From positions 1,240,001 through 1,304,000 of the forward strand of contig RQOL01000855.1 of the NCBI GenBank assembly GCA_013076295.1: a stretch of DNA of 64,000 nucleotides. The letters are read 5' to 3'. Made by a program: the position numbers and the translations under genes. This stretch comes from Sanderia malayensis. Lineage: Eukaryota; Cnidaria; Scyphozoa; Semaeostomeae; Pelagiidae. Shown in pieces: positions 30,900 through 49,484 of the stretch. Within the stretch, counting starts at the first letter, position 1, and each line of letters opens with the position of its first letter. The notes under the pieces are model-generated. The model was not told where the DNA came from and ran no database searches. It saw only the letters and a list, made by a program, of their open reading frames with translations.

Positions 30900-32720
30900 A
30901 AGGTTCCTCTGACTCCACCTTGAGTCAGAAGAGGAAACGTTAACAATGAACTTATAAAATCAAGTCATATATCACTAACTATTATCAGCCAAAGAAAGGG
31001 AGATATATAAAGTCATGATGTGTTTTTGATATCCTTTGGAAGGGGCAACAAGGGAGGCACAGTTCAAGCTTCCACACAATGAAGTCTCTTGCATCGAAAA
31101 CATAACAAACTGAGGAAATCGGTCCAATGCCGGAGTGTAGAAATTTTATCAAAGAGAACAACGAAATATACTATTTGCTTCGGTGAACAAAGACAAAGAA
31201 CATTTTGTTATCATTATCACATGCTAAATCCATTGAATATAGTGTATTTCAGGTTTAATTGGAAGGACAATTCTTCCTCTTAGTCAATAAAAGATGGCAA
31301 AAGTTTAAGCAATATTCACACGATGACAAATTTATTGCAACCAGGTTCGTATCATTGCATTCCAGTCAACTATCATCACTACCTCCTACCCTTTTTCTTT
31401 TCTCACCGCTTTATGTATCGCGTTATTAATGTCAATCTGCTCAGGACTCTTTTTGTTTGTTTGGTTTCAAATGTTGGTTTGTCTCGTAAATAATGCTGCT
31501 AATATCTGTCTTGAGAATTATGTGGTGTTGAAAATTAGCGTATTAGAATATTTGAGGTTTTTCACTTCTGCTTTGTCAAAGTCTGAAATGTCATAATTTT
31601 AATTACGGATTTCTAAATCTCCACGTTTATGCATTGTGCCCAGCTGCCCAGCAAAAGCTAACACAATTCAAAGGTTTTCGGGGTTTGGTCGCTGTTATCT
31701 GCCATGCTAAATTTCAAATAACTTTCTCAGTAAAGAGACTTAAAATAATCGAACTGTTAGACGGATCCAGTCCAACGTGACAGATATTCTATCGACGACA
31801 CGACGACAAGATAAGGGTATGACCTTTTGACGAATTAGCCTGCTGGCTGACTTCTGGTTCCTGTTTTCAGTTGGTAGTGTGCGAAGCGAAACTAAACGAA
31901 ATGTTTGTATTGTGTGGGGCGTATTGTTTATAATGTCGTGTTGCAAACATTGGATTTGCTAGCACTCATACAATTGTACGCAATAAGGCTGTTAGATATT
32001 TGTACGTCGAGAGTTATATGACAAAACGGAATTCAATATGTGGAATAAAAACAAATTTAGATGAAACGTGAAGCGAAGCCTGGTTTTGATTTTACACCGA
32101 ATTAAATCAAATCGTTACTTTTTCAACAAAAGAGGAAGCAAATCTGGACAATTGCTCATTGCAAAGTTGACAAAATAAAATATCAACATCGAAATTTGAA
32201 AAAATATTTTTAGTTTGTTAAGATTGGAATAATTATGGTTTGGGATGAGCAAGGTAAGATTTGAATCAGTTTTAGTTTCATCAAATCAACCAAACCGAAA
32301 CATGATTTTAAATTACTTTTTGTTATTATATCACTTTCAACTGAAAATTGAAATATTGATGGGTTATAACTTTCTTTCCTTACAATTTCGAAAGTGATCA
32401 TAATACATTGCTTTCGTTTGTTTTGCAATTAATATAAAGCTATAGAAATGTTTGGAGAAAAATAAGTGTCATGACATGATAAGTTGTTTTGCGAAATACC
32501 AAGGCCCATTTGTGTTATACAACATCTGACGGACGACACACAGAGAGATGTCAGGTGACCCTATCTCATTTGAGTGTCCAGTAATCTAATTTCAATCTTG
32601 ATCAACACGTTAGGCTGTTTATATTGATCGCAATATTTCTTATTCATAAAATGAGGCCAAAACATTTCTTATTCATAAAATGAGGCCAACCAATAACCAT
32701 GCTCCTATTTTAATTTACAG
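30900..32720. other. Intergenic, upstream of gene D
   Basis: No domain-bearing exon recognised. It should contain the promoter and the missing first exon of gene D, whose first modelled exon begins mid-codon. A direct duplication, AACATTTCTTATTCATAAAA, occurs at about 32633 and 32663. Confidence 0.45.
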
Positions 32721-34145
32721 GAGCAGTTGGAGACATCTTGTTGGCCCTTCTGATTCTCATTGCAATTTGCCTGGTAGTTGTGTTAATAGCAACTTGTTAT
32801 CTGTACAATGTGTGCGACTGTTTCAAGCGAATCAAGATTTTCTCTCCACCTCCTCCGTATAAAGTCAATTATCGTAATTATATGCCAGTTAAAAGCAACG
32901 AAGAGACAATTCCACCGTTAAAAACTTCAAAAAACGTGAAATTATCAATTAACAAACCTGCGGATGAAGAAAGGAAAGCTGGAAAAGTGGCGAAATTGCC
33001 CATATATGGAATAAGTGACGGGAGAAAATCGCCGAAACACAGAATGCGACGACCAGATAGTACATTAATACTCAGTCTCGGGCGCATAACATTTTCATTG
33101 AAGTACAACGAAGAATTACAAGTACTTCATGTAAATCTGATATGTGGTCGACAATTAATGCTGAGAAGTGGTGAACTTGCAAGAATGCCAGTGGTAAAAT
33201 TAAATATCAATGGAGAAATTGAGAACGAGAAGCAATCATCACTAGATGATACACCGAATCCAGAATTTGATGAAATTCACTCATTTCAGTTGTCTGCCAA
33301 TCATCTTGGCGAATCCATTTTGAATCTCATAATTTGGGATTCAGATCCAAATATGTTTAAAACATTAATCGGCTTCGTGAGAGTTCCCCTGGCGAGTTTT
33401 ATGGAAAGTTTATCAAGACCGAGCGGTACTGGACCAATAACAAGAGAAATCGAAGAACATTCGCGCACTGTAAGTTTTGAAAACATATTCTTCACCAAAG
33501 CAATTTCTAATATCACGATTTATACTGAGGCGTCAATCGAGATTTAACCAAATGTACATTACATAATTTTGCAGGACATTCCTATCTTGTCGAACGGAGA
33601 AGTCCTGTTTTCATTATCTTACACATCAGAACAAGACAGGTTGGCTGTTGCAATCCTCAAATGTAGAGGAGTGGTAACTAGAGATGACGTCACAGGTAGC
33701 TATCATGCTTAAATCGATCCAATCAAATTTGTAATTTGGGCACTCAAAATGAATGCAAGAAAGCATCAAATTTAGCAATTGTTACATTGGATATATGAGA
33801 ATATTAATATGTTTGTTTTATTCCACAGATCTGTTCATCACGGTTTCACTTTGTGTAGACGGACACGAAGTTGAAAGTAAAGATACTTCATCGATTGAAA
33901 ATTTCAAAGACGATATATTTAACGAAATGATAACATTTGAACCTTGCTTCAGACAAGATAGAGTAACAAAAGACAATCTATCATTAAAACTCACATTGTA
34001 TTCACAGACATTGTCAGATGAGAAAAGGGTTGTTGGTCATGCATTGGTAGGACCGAAGACTGGGGACGAAGGTATATCACATTGGCGGGAAATGCAAAAT
34101 AGCGTGCGCACTGCAATTGCGCAGTGGCATCGGCTAATACTCTGA
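32721..34145 (+). CDS. Synaptotagmin-like protein D (first short exon not found)
   Basis: Exons 32721-33469, 33575-33695 and 33829-34145; the first starts two bases into a codon. A strong hydrophobic helix (L-L-A-L-L-I-L-I-A-I-C-L-V-V-V-L-I-A) is followed by a Cys-rich juxtamembrane segment (N-V-C-D-C-F), a possible palmitoylation site as in synaptotagmins, then a basic linker and C2A. C2A lacks the loop-1 aspartates and keeps I-W-D-S-D-P-N in loop 3, with Thr for the last Asp. C2B loop 3 reads L-Y-S-Q-T. The typical H-W-R-E-M and Q-W-H-R-L endings are present. Intron phases match genes A, C and E. Confidence 0.87.
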
Positions 34146-35016
34146 TAACAATTTATTCAACCACGTTTTTAGTCATTTGTTTTCTCAATGTCAACCCGAC
34201 CAATTCAATATACGTGTTTAAATAAGAGAGTGGTTCAAGTGAACCTCTACTTGGCTCGTGAAAAGTTAAAGCAGCTCTTCTCAACTTTAAAATACAACGA
34301 AAACGTGCGAGCTTTACTAATTCTGCTTCTCTAGCGAAGATTTGTAAATGCTTCGTGGCCTAGACGTAGCAGTTGTGCAGACAAAGACGCGAAATGAACA
34401 GTATCAATAATAACACTTACCTTTTTAAACAAGTTTCCATCTTCTGTTCGTTGATGTGATGTTCAGCTTGTAAAAACAGCATTATTCCTTTCATTTATCT
34501 CATAGTTTTATTTCAGTCTCTTCCATTTTAATATTTTCAAGTTAATACCACGCCACGAGGTGAAAAAATCAATTTCCATTCAACTGAGTTTTTCATTTGA
34601 CAAACTAATTTAAAATGTCAAGAGATTAAAGATGCACGCTTGCATGTCAAGAAGTTGAACAATTTAGAACAATAAACCATGTTTGTCTCAGGTCTAATTG
34701 AAAAACTTGTTGTTCTAATTTTTGTTCTAAACCATCTAATTGTTAAAACTATTCCCTCAGAACTTTGTTTTTGGACAAGACTTTAGCCATTCAGGTTCTC
34801 AACTCTTACAGGAGAAGTTTTTGTACGGCTATCAGGACAAATATTTGTACAGATTTTCATTTAAACCCACACCAAATCAGTACAAAAACTTGAGCGACTA
34901 AAAACTTGTCCAATGCCTTACTGACTTTACCAAATGATCGAATGACTTACTCATCGTTGAAGACGCATTTTACGAAAGAAAATAATGGAAAAGTCTTTAC
35001 CCTGAATAAAAATTAA
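34146..35016. other. Convergent intergenic region with a decayed MITE fragment
   Basis: Between the 3' ends of genes D and E. At about 34795-34915 the motifs ACAGGAGAAGTTTTTGTACG, ACAAATATTTGTAC and GTACAAAAACTTGAGCGAC match, with many changes, the right half of the MITE at 2360-2942. Nothing else recognised. Confidence 0.6.
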
Positions 35017-36578
35017 TTATTTCAGTTCTTGCCATTCGGCAATGGCCTTGTGAGGTGTTTCAATCATTTTGTTCCAATGCTCAGCTCCGTCTTTGATGGA
35101 AATGTCTCCATCACCCAAAATAGCTCGACCAATCAGACGTCTGTGTGCACCACGTGATCTGTATGTAAATATAGACAATACGATGCACATGTTGTGTAGC
35201 TTCAAACTGGAATGAGGCTGTAACTCAAACGAGATCGTCTCGTTGAAAATTGGCATTGCTGTTTTTCTCATCACATTGGTTTTCTTATTTTTCACCACTT
35301 TGCCATTTAACACTGCTGAAACCTTCACATAAATATCTGCAAACAAAACACAAATAATTAACATCGTAATAATCGACAATGACAAATGTAAACTTAGTCA
35401 TAAGTTTACAATAATTATGAAAATATAGAATTTAAAAGTTTCACACCTTTGTCAAATTCTTCAAATTTCAAGTCACGCGCTTTTAAAATAGTGACATTGA
35501 TTCTTTCAGCCCCAGGAAGATACTGCAGTGACGTTAATATTTCACCATTCTGAGTTTCGTTTGTCTACAAAATTGAATTAAAACCATTCTTAGTTATCGA
35601 ATAATTGTATAGGAAAGCAACGACTGTTGGATTGTGCGAAATAATGACGATTTAAATTACCAAGTTGTCAGTTAACTGTATCGTTTTCCACATTTCAGCG
35701 GTGTTCAAGCGTAAACTATCCTTATCACAGAACATTTCTTGCAAATTAACAACATGAGAGCCAATTGGAGTTTTGCGTGAATACTTATCAATGCTCCACA
35801 CATTGAATTTGATTCGAGAATTTCTCATTTCATCAGCAGTCATTGGAAACGTGAATTCATCTTTGAAAAGAGGGTTGGGTGCGACACCACGTGATGTATG
35901 TTGGATACTGCCTTCAGGCAGCAAAACAACACTAACAACCACGTGATTGCTTGATGCTTGCTCTTCTGGGAGATGTTGTCCCCGAACAACAGCAACATTT
36001 AATTCCATCAGAAATGTGTTGTAATTGAAGGAGACCAGCAATCCTGGCGGATTTTCCTCCCTTTTTAACTCCTGTTGAAACAAATACAATATCAATATGT
36101 GATTCACATGTGTTACATACATTTTCTTCTTCGAGTATTAATGAAGCGAAGAAGCGAGAGAAAACACAGGGACTCGATGTAGTGAGTATGAAAAAAGATA
36201 ATGAAAAATAACATACGTCAGGATCTGTTGCTTCATTGAGGTCTGGGGAATAAGAAGCAATGTCAAAATCATCAGGATCGAACGGTGAAGAAAGTGACGA
36301 AAGTTGATTGGTTTTTTCTGCGGAAGGAGTGGGAGGTACATGGAATTCTGTCTTTTGTTTCGTTTGAAACAGATTATCGACTTCCATTGGAACAGAACGA
36401 GTTTTTATGTTCACTTTGTCGTCATAGACTATTTGTTCTTTCTCAATATGACGTCTCTTTTTCTTGTCAGACATTCGATATTTCTGAGCACAAAAGCATA
36501 CGGCAAAGACGCAAAGAACAGCCAGACAGAATGTGGCCAATGAAAGGACAGCCACGAGAATTATCTCCAGTTCCTTAC
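35017..36578 (-). CDS. Synaptotagmin-like protein E (first short exon not found)
   Basis: Exons 36217-36578 (TM and linker), 35662-36071 (C2A), about 35449-35572 and 35017-35336 (C2B). The membrane helix lies in the first 35 residues of the first modelled exon, followed by K-K-K-R-R. Unlike A, C and D, the linker and C2A are on separate exons. C2A loop 3 is W-S-I-D-K-Y, retaining one Asp; C2B loop 3 is F-T-Y-R-S. The C2B helix motif H-W-N-K-M and the E-W-Q-E-L end are kept. The phase-1 intron inside C2B is at the same place as in A, C and D. Confidence 0.87.
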
Positions 36579-37850
36579 CTAAAATTATACAAAGCAGCAC
36601 TCAATTTTTTTTAGCATTTTCCCAGTTTCAGTGCTAAAACTTTCCTAAGGCTTTCTTAGCAACAATTGCCAAGTTTACCGAACATTCGCATTTGTGGAAG
36701 GGTAATGTTATACTATGGATATCTTTAACATTAAATGTTAATATGAATCATAGTTCACAACATTAAGTATTTGCGCTTGCAGGGCAATTCCCGATTGAAA
36801 TTTTGAGTAATTTCAAAATCCAGTCTGAACTTTTCGGCTCTCTAACGAATCAGTCAAGAACTGTTTTCTTTGCGGCCTAGCCACAAAGAAATACTTGACA
36901 AAGAAATTCTTATGAAAAAAGATGTATATATTATGCGAACAAAAGTCAGAATTTTATTTGCTTGACGAATTTTAATGTCTCACCCATTGCTTTTTCCCGT
37001 GGAATGTTTGATTAAATAAATCATGTAACCTTCTTCTTCCCTTCAACTAAAGCTGTTTAAAAGGATAATTTTACTGCACAAGTCTGCAAAGAGATGAAAA
37101 AAGTCGGATTAACCTGTGAATTCTTTGCTTATATGACGCACGGAATTAATAAACATAATTAAAGTTAACAAAAATGAAGGCCTCTGCCCATAAGCTGATA
37201 TGTTTATACTCCTAACTAAAATAATATCATATTTCAAACAAAAAACCAACACGTTGATAAATATATTACGATTATGAAGATAGTGTGTTAAACACAGATG
37301 TTTAATAAACAAACCTTTGAAATTAATGCTTATAATACTTCAACATTTTGTAAACCGAATTCGCTTCTCTAAGATTCTGCTCTTCTTGTTGGATAGACTT
37401 GATCAAATGGAACGGCAATCAAGCGAAAATAAGACTAACAAATTATTATGCCACAATCGAAGAAGAAATTGTTATGCAAAATAAAAATATTCGTTATTGT
37501 TCCCCCTTCAAGGTAGAGTGAAGATATGAGGACACGAAATTAAAGTATTCAAAAGATCATAAAAATTGTCTGTTCAAAATAAGCTAGCAAGAAACCAGAG
37601 TGATTGAAAAAAAGAGGGCCCCACCACAGTTTAGTTCATCTGATAATTTAACTGAAGATCATGACATCGATAAAAGAAAGCGCTTTCAAAATAACCGACC
37701 ACAGTTCTTTTCATTTCCTTTTACTTTATTCTCAACAATGAAAACTTACCTTTTCGTGCAAAAATTTGCTAACAAAATCGACAAATCATGATTATATGTG
37801 CAATACGTGTCAAAATCAGTAATAATCCATAGTTCAATCGCAATCTAGAT
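36579..37850. other. Intergenic between gene E and viperin
   Basis: Probable promoter and first exon of gene E, then the downstream flank of viperin. AT-rich, no recognised exon or repeat. Confidence 0.4.
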
Positions 37851-39183
37851 TCACCAATCGAGATTTTGATTCTGGCAAACGCTTTCCTTTGTCCAGTTGT
37901 ACCTCCCACCTCTGTCTAGATATTTCTGCTGTTTGAATCCACTGGACTTCATGGCCTCTTCAACTCCAACTTCCAAGATCGATTCAGATGGGACTTGCTT
38001 TCCAGAACCATTATCAAGAAATCGGAAATACTCATCCACAATCAGATAAGACTGCTTCATCATTTCACTGTATTCCGGTACAAGTTGCTTAACATGGGAA
38101 TGCCTTTCAATGAAAGCTTTAAACTGCCCAGAATCGATAAGAAATGGATCAACCTTTCTCAAAGACGTTTCGCCCTGATTTTCACCATCGATGGCCAAAC
38201 ACTGGAAGATTTTCCAACGGATCGGATTCAACTTCAAGATGTGTTCGCTCATATCTTCATCATGGTTATAAGCATTGATAACTGAGTTGATTTTGAAAAG
38301 CACCTCATACTTTTTACACCATCCTCTCACACGATTCATTGTCTCAAGGTGACTTTTTCCTTTTGTATGCCTTCCTATCTTTGCATTCACCTGCAAGAAA
38401 AGACCAAGCAAATTTCAATCACAAAGACGCTTTGTTCACAATTCGACACCTTCATGTACATAACATCTGTTGAACCAACTTCTGATTATCTCAGAACGTC
38501 TCCATTGTCTTTTATAGTGTGAAATGTATGAAAAATCCTATCATTGCATTTTCATCAGTGCTAAGTGCAGTATTTGACTTTTCATGTTCATCTAATGAAA
38601 CACTTGTCCCATCCAGTTGTCGACTACGTCATCGACAGCCTCGATTCCACATATGTGCATAAATATCAATGGTATAAAGAGCCAAAGGCGCTAGATGCCT
38701 GACTTAGCATAGATTATATATGCACATTGATTAATGGAAATGTCATAACAATAATATGGATGATATAGATGGTGATAGTATAGATAGGCTGAGTTGAAAC
38801 ATAAAGAAACAGTAACAAACCTCCTCATTAAACGAATCGCAGGAAACTCCCAGAATATCAACATATTTCCCGAATTCTTTCATCCATTTCTCTGTGATGA
38901 GACTGCCATTAGATATGATGCTGACACTTGGAACTTGAAGTTCCTCCTTGCAATATTTGACAAGTTCACCCAAGAACTTGCCTCGTTTGTGCAGGAAAGG
39001 TTCTCCACCGGAGAAGTTGATCTTCTGCATCCCTGCATCGCGTAGCATCTTCAATCCAAGCTTTGCATCATCAATTGGCAAAACAAAAGATGTTAAGGCA
39101 GTGTGGTAACAAAATCCACATTTGTAATTACACTGACGGGTGAAATGATAATTTACACTCTCTGGAATGGCTATGTTCGTCAT
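37851..39183 (-). CDS. RSAD2: Viperin (radical SAM antiviral enzyme), core without N-terminal extension
   Basis: Two exons, 38821-39183 and 37851-38390, joined in phase 0 to 300 residues. Viperin uses a 4Fe-4S cluster and S-adenosylmethionine to convert CTP to ddhCTP, a chain terminator of viral polymerases. The cluster motif is C18-x3-C22-x2-C25 (C-N-Y-K-C-G-F-C). I-N-F-S-G-G-E-P-F is the SAM-binding motif, and N-G-S-L and S-C-D-S-F are conserved. The second exon carries [11 protein letters not shown]-x-F-Q-C-L, L-D-E-Y-type V-D-E-Y and the nearly invariant end R-G-G-R-Y-x-W ... L-D-W. Vertebrate viperin has about 60 more N-terminal residues, an amphipathic helix for ER and lipid droplets. 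Here an in-frame TGA lies just upstream of the ATG within the same exon, so that helix is absent. A 5' UTR exon probably ends at 39357. About 650 bp downstream of PARG, same strand. Confidence 0.96.
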
Positions 39184-39832
39184 TACTGATCTCTCTTTTC
39201 AATCTAAAAATAAATATAACTATCAATGTTTAAGAATATAGTTTTGCATTAACTTTCAACCGTAGAGAAACTAGCATCTCCTGAAACTTCGAGTAGATGA
39301 ACTGGTTTATAAATATCAAACGCAAAAAAAACAAGTAAAGAAAAAGAACCAACCTACCTTCACTTTAACTTGATTTAAAAACAACTCTGTCTCTAAAATA
39401 TTTTACTCGGCTTAAAATATTTTTCTGGTCAATCACGTGATATTTGTTTTGAAAAACAACCTGCTGTTTTTCTTAGAAAAATCGAGATTCTCAGAATTGC
39501 GAACAGCGGGGTATTTCCCTATTAAAAGAATTCCCCCCAATGGTATCAACAGCATTGTCTATCGAATGTCAATTTTATTAGGTCGTTTTATCATACGGTC
39601 ATACAATTATTATTCATGGCTTTAACAGCTCAGATAACGTAAAAAATATTGTAACATAAAATGTCTACGTATTTTGGTTTACATACGAGTAAACTTCACC
39701 ACAATCAACTCTAACTTCGTTTGCTTGCATTCTTTCAAACAAACGATAACAAAAACATTTGAATACCTATAAATTTCAGGGAATTTGTTCAAGGTTCTTC
39801 CCCTTTGTATATTGTAAAACGTTTGCAGATTG
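39184..39832. other. Viperin 5' region and PARG downstream flank
   Basis: A likely non-coding 5' exon of viperin ends at a GTAGGT donor (minus strand, about 39356). GAAAAAGAAC at 39340-39349 is one base away from the interferon-response core GAAANNGAAA, but lies in the putative 5' UTR intron and is AT-rich enough to be chance. Confidence 0.35.
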
Positions 39833-46422
<6,590 letters not shown>

Positions 46423-46725
46423 TTTTCATGCACATTACAGCCTTTATTACCACAGAACAAAGATTATAACTTACCAGGGACGAGAAATCAATGAATTAAC
46501 ACCATAAAAGCTTCTCATTTGTCAATATACGCGAAAAATTTACTTTCATTCGAAGAAAATTAAAGAAAAAGACGCCATTTGCAAAACCAGCGCTGCTAAT
46601 TTTAAGTATGCACCAAAACAAGGTGATGACGTTGAATTGTCATGATGGACAAAAAAGAAATACATGTTCATAAATAAACTGTATGATATAAAAATTAACG
46701 CAACATAAGACACTACTGCATATCA

Positions 46726-48992
46726 TTATTCATTTATTGGTTGATATAACTGAAGGAGTTCAAATTGTATTTCTTCTGTCTTAATTTCTTCATTTATATT
46801 TTTGTTCTCATCTTCAGCAAGCTCAATGTCTTGACTTTTACCATCATTACGAGTCATAGACTGAAAATAAATGAAAAATGATGTCAATAAAAAATGATTG
46901 ATTACATCTCAATATCTTGCAACGTGTATAGAAAGTTCAGTACATTGGAATGTTTATTAATCATTAATCCAATAGGTGTCTATAATATGAAGTCTACACT
47001 GTAGCAGAATGCTAATAAAAAAACTCGGCGAAAAAGCTCACTAATTGCAGAAGTTGATTAGTTTCCTCAGTCAATGGCTTGTGTGAAAATTTACAATTTT
47101 CTCCATTAGAACAACTTGAATAGAGATGAAAAAACTTGCACGGAAAGGCACTTAAATAAGTCAAGGAATCAACAATTGCAAGATGAAATTGCTTTAGCCA
47201 TATAAATTTAAAGATTATGTTCAAAATTAGTACCAATATACCTTATTATATTTTATGTTTATATATAAATGTGAAAAGGATATTATGCATAAAAATACAT
47301 TGATCTCCCATGATGCAACTATCAATGACGTAATATTTGCACAGCTCACGTCTTTCTGGTTTTCCTTCGTGAAAAAAATTACAATCATCCCCCTGAAAAC
47401 AAAAAATGAAAATCTTGAAATAAATGGTAGTTAATCGGGTGAAATAATTGGCTTTCTGGGGTTCTTACCATTCTGCATTTTCCATCCTTATAATATTTAC
47501 AATGAACTTTTGATTTTGTTGAAATTTCTGTTTTCTTTTCCATATTTCTTTTTCCTTTTTTCTTTTTCCCACCTCGTTTTGAGCGACCTTTAAAAGCAAT
47601 ATATTTGAAAAACATCTCCGAAAAAAGTAGGTAGGTATCCAGATAATAAGTAATAAAATAGAATAAAATATAGTATCTCACCTTTAGCTGAAGAGTCTGT
47701 CAGCTGCAACAAAGAAAAGAACAACTTAAAATCGTCAAGCAGTCCTTTAATCAAATATTTAGCTAGCATAAAAGTGAGCACAGAATGAGGAATAAAAATA
47801 TGCTCACCTTGCAATCTACTGACAAATCTAATGGAGCATCACAAACCAAATTCAGTAAAGTTTCAGTGTCTTTAATTTTTCCATTTTTATCAGATTGATC
47901 ATTTTCTCTGTTCTTGGTCATTCTTAATTTTGTGGCATTGACTTTTGATTTCACATCAGATAAAGATGATTTAATTGTTTTGATTTCAGTTGATTTGGCA
48001 GAGACTAAAGTAGTTGACTGAGACAAGATATCATCAATTACTGAATAAGATTGCTTCCTTGCACCCTGTTTTACTCCATTTGCTGCATTTTTAATTTCCA
48101 GCTCATTATTACACTTCACTTCGATTGGATTTGTTGCTACAATTTTCTGCTTTGCACGAACAGGCCATTTATGAGGATTTACTTCAGTTCGTGGTGGCAA
48201 AATTATAGCATCATCATCATCATCATCTGATTCATCTTGTTTTGAGATCTCATTTGTTTTTATTTTCTGCTCTTCTTGGTTATTCTTCTTTTTGCATTTT
48301 TTTCGCTTTTTATTTTTAACCCTTGGAGCTCCAGTCATCGGCCTTTTATTTTGCATTCTGATATCATCATTGTTTTTAAAAAGATTACTTCCATCTGATG
48401 CTTCTCCGTTTTCCAAGAGATTTGTCTGCAGCATAGGACGTGGCCTGAAAACTGGTTCACTGAAGAAATCATCATCATCATTACTATTTGTGGCAATAAA
48501 TGTTTGCATTTTTTGCGCACTTATTCGACACTTTGAATGGTATTTCGTTGCTTTGTTTCCAGGCCTGTTCTTCTTCTTATTGTTTCTGTTTGCGATGTCA
48601 ATACCAACATCGTCTTTGTGGACAATAGATACTGCAGCTGGAGTGTTTATAGTAATCGAGGTCTCTTTTCTTTCGGATGTATCATTTACAGCAATAAAAT
48701 CTCTGTCTATCAACTTGATTTTGGGAGGTGGTTCAGAAAATAAATCATCGAGGTTAATATCACCAACTGTATCCATTTCCTTCGTTGATTTAGCGCTTCC
48801 GCCCACAGGCAATAGCTGCTTTACAGACTCTTCTATACATCGATTTGGACATTGCAATGTTTCGGTAGGAATTAACTCGCCTTGCAGAAAAGATTTCTTC
48901 GAAGTCTTGCTTACAATGTCTTCACTTGCTACATCTGTTAACTTAACTTTTGCAGGTGATTTTGCAAACAAATCTTCCAAATTGAAATCCAT
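46726..48992 (-). CDS. ZC3H8: CCCH zinc-finger protein of the ZC3H4/6/8 (Suppressor of sable) family
   Basis: Six exons: 47808-48992, 47682-47703, 47469-47587, 47284-47392, 47042-47151 and 46726-46860, about 558 residues. Three adjacent CCCH fingers: C-x7-C-x5-C-x3-H twice, then C-x8-C-x5-C-x3-H, starting C-K-Y-Y, C-K-Y-Y and C-K-F-F-H, with the family ending C-K-F-S-H-x-P-L-T-E-E-T. These proteins act in nuclear RNA control: ZC3H8 in the little elongation complex for snRNA genes, ZC3H4 in restricting noncoding transcription. The size favours ZC3H8 over ZC3H4/6. The 395-residue first exon is disordered, with Lys-rich stretches and a repeated N-L-x-D-L-F motif. The intron before finger 3 looks U12-type. 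Head to head with ACTL6. Confidence 0.82.
47152..47283 (-). other. Probable U12-type (minor spliceosome) intron, AT-AA termini
   Basis: On the minus strand the intron begins ATATCCTTTT (from 47283), the exact U12 AT-type donor. It contains TTCCTTGAC at 47168-47160, an exact match to the U12 branch site TTCCTTRAC, about 10 nt before the exon. There is no usable GT donor. Joining at CATA and GTGCC keeps the frame and aligns M-H-x-x-F-P-C-K-F-F-H with the family. The last two intron bases would then be AA, a rare U12 subtype; using the following AG would shift the frame. Confidence 0.72.
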
Positions 48993-49484
48993 AATAGAGT
49001 GTAGACCTTAGATTTACAACATAATGTTCAATTCTGAAAAATATTTATTCCTTAAACATCCAAAAGTGGACAAAACGTTGCGATATCGTAACAGCACAAC
49101 AGAACTAGGCCATCCATGTGCGCACATTGCCCAATGAGGAAGCAGTCATATACGCATGTGCAACACAACCCTAGCCAAGAAAACTCCTTCACAGCCACAA
49201 ATAAACAGATGCTACTTCGCAGCCAGTGGAACACGCTTTAGCGGGCCTATCCATCCATCCATCCATTGTTGTGAAAAGAAACGAGAGAACAACAAAAATA
49301 CAGAAAAGTATTTCAAGATACCAGAGACCACAAGAGATACTCAACAAAAGTACACTGGTATCCAACACTTAGTTATTAATAAAGGAGACCAGTTTGAACT
49401 TAAGAAGAAGAGGTCTATAAATTGTTCCAGGCTCAACAATTTAATACAACTGCAACAATAATATATTAGAGAAAATAAATCAAA
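48993..49484. promoter_or_regulatory. Bidirectional promoter region of ZC3H8-like and ACTL6
   Basis: 492 bp separate the divergent start codons. It contains a CCAAT motif near 49131 and a short CCAT tetranucleotide run at about 49248-49266. No TATA box was recognised. Confidence 0.5.

Noticed and set aside
39340..39349. Interferon-response-like element near viperin
   Set aside because: One mismatch to the core, placed in a putative 5' UTR intron and in AT-rich DNA where such a match is expected by chance.
48292..49011. A 239-codon plus-strand open frame
   Set aside because: It lies antisense to the large first exon of the CCCH gene; its hydrophobic, Ser/Phe-rich composition is the mirror of a Lys/Asp/Asn-rich disordered exon. 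No domain or splice context.
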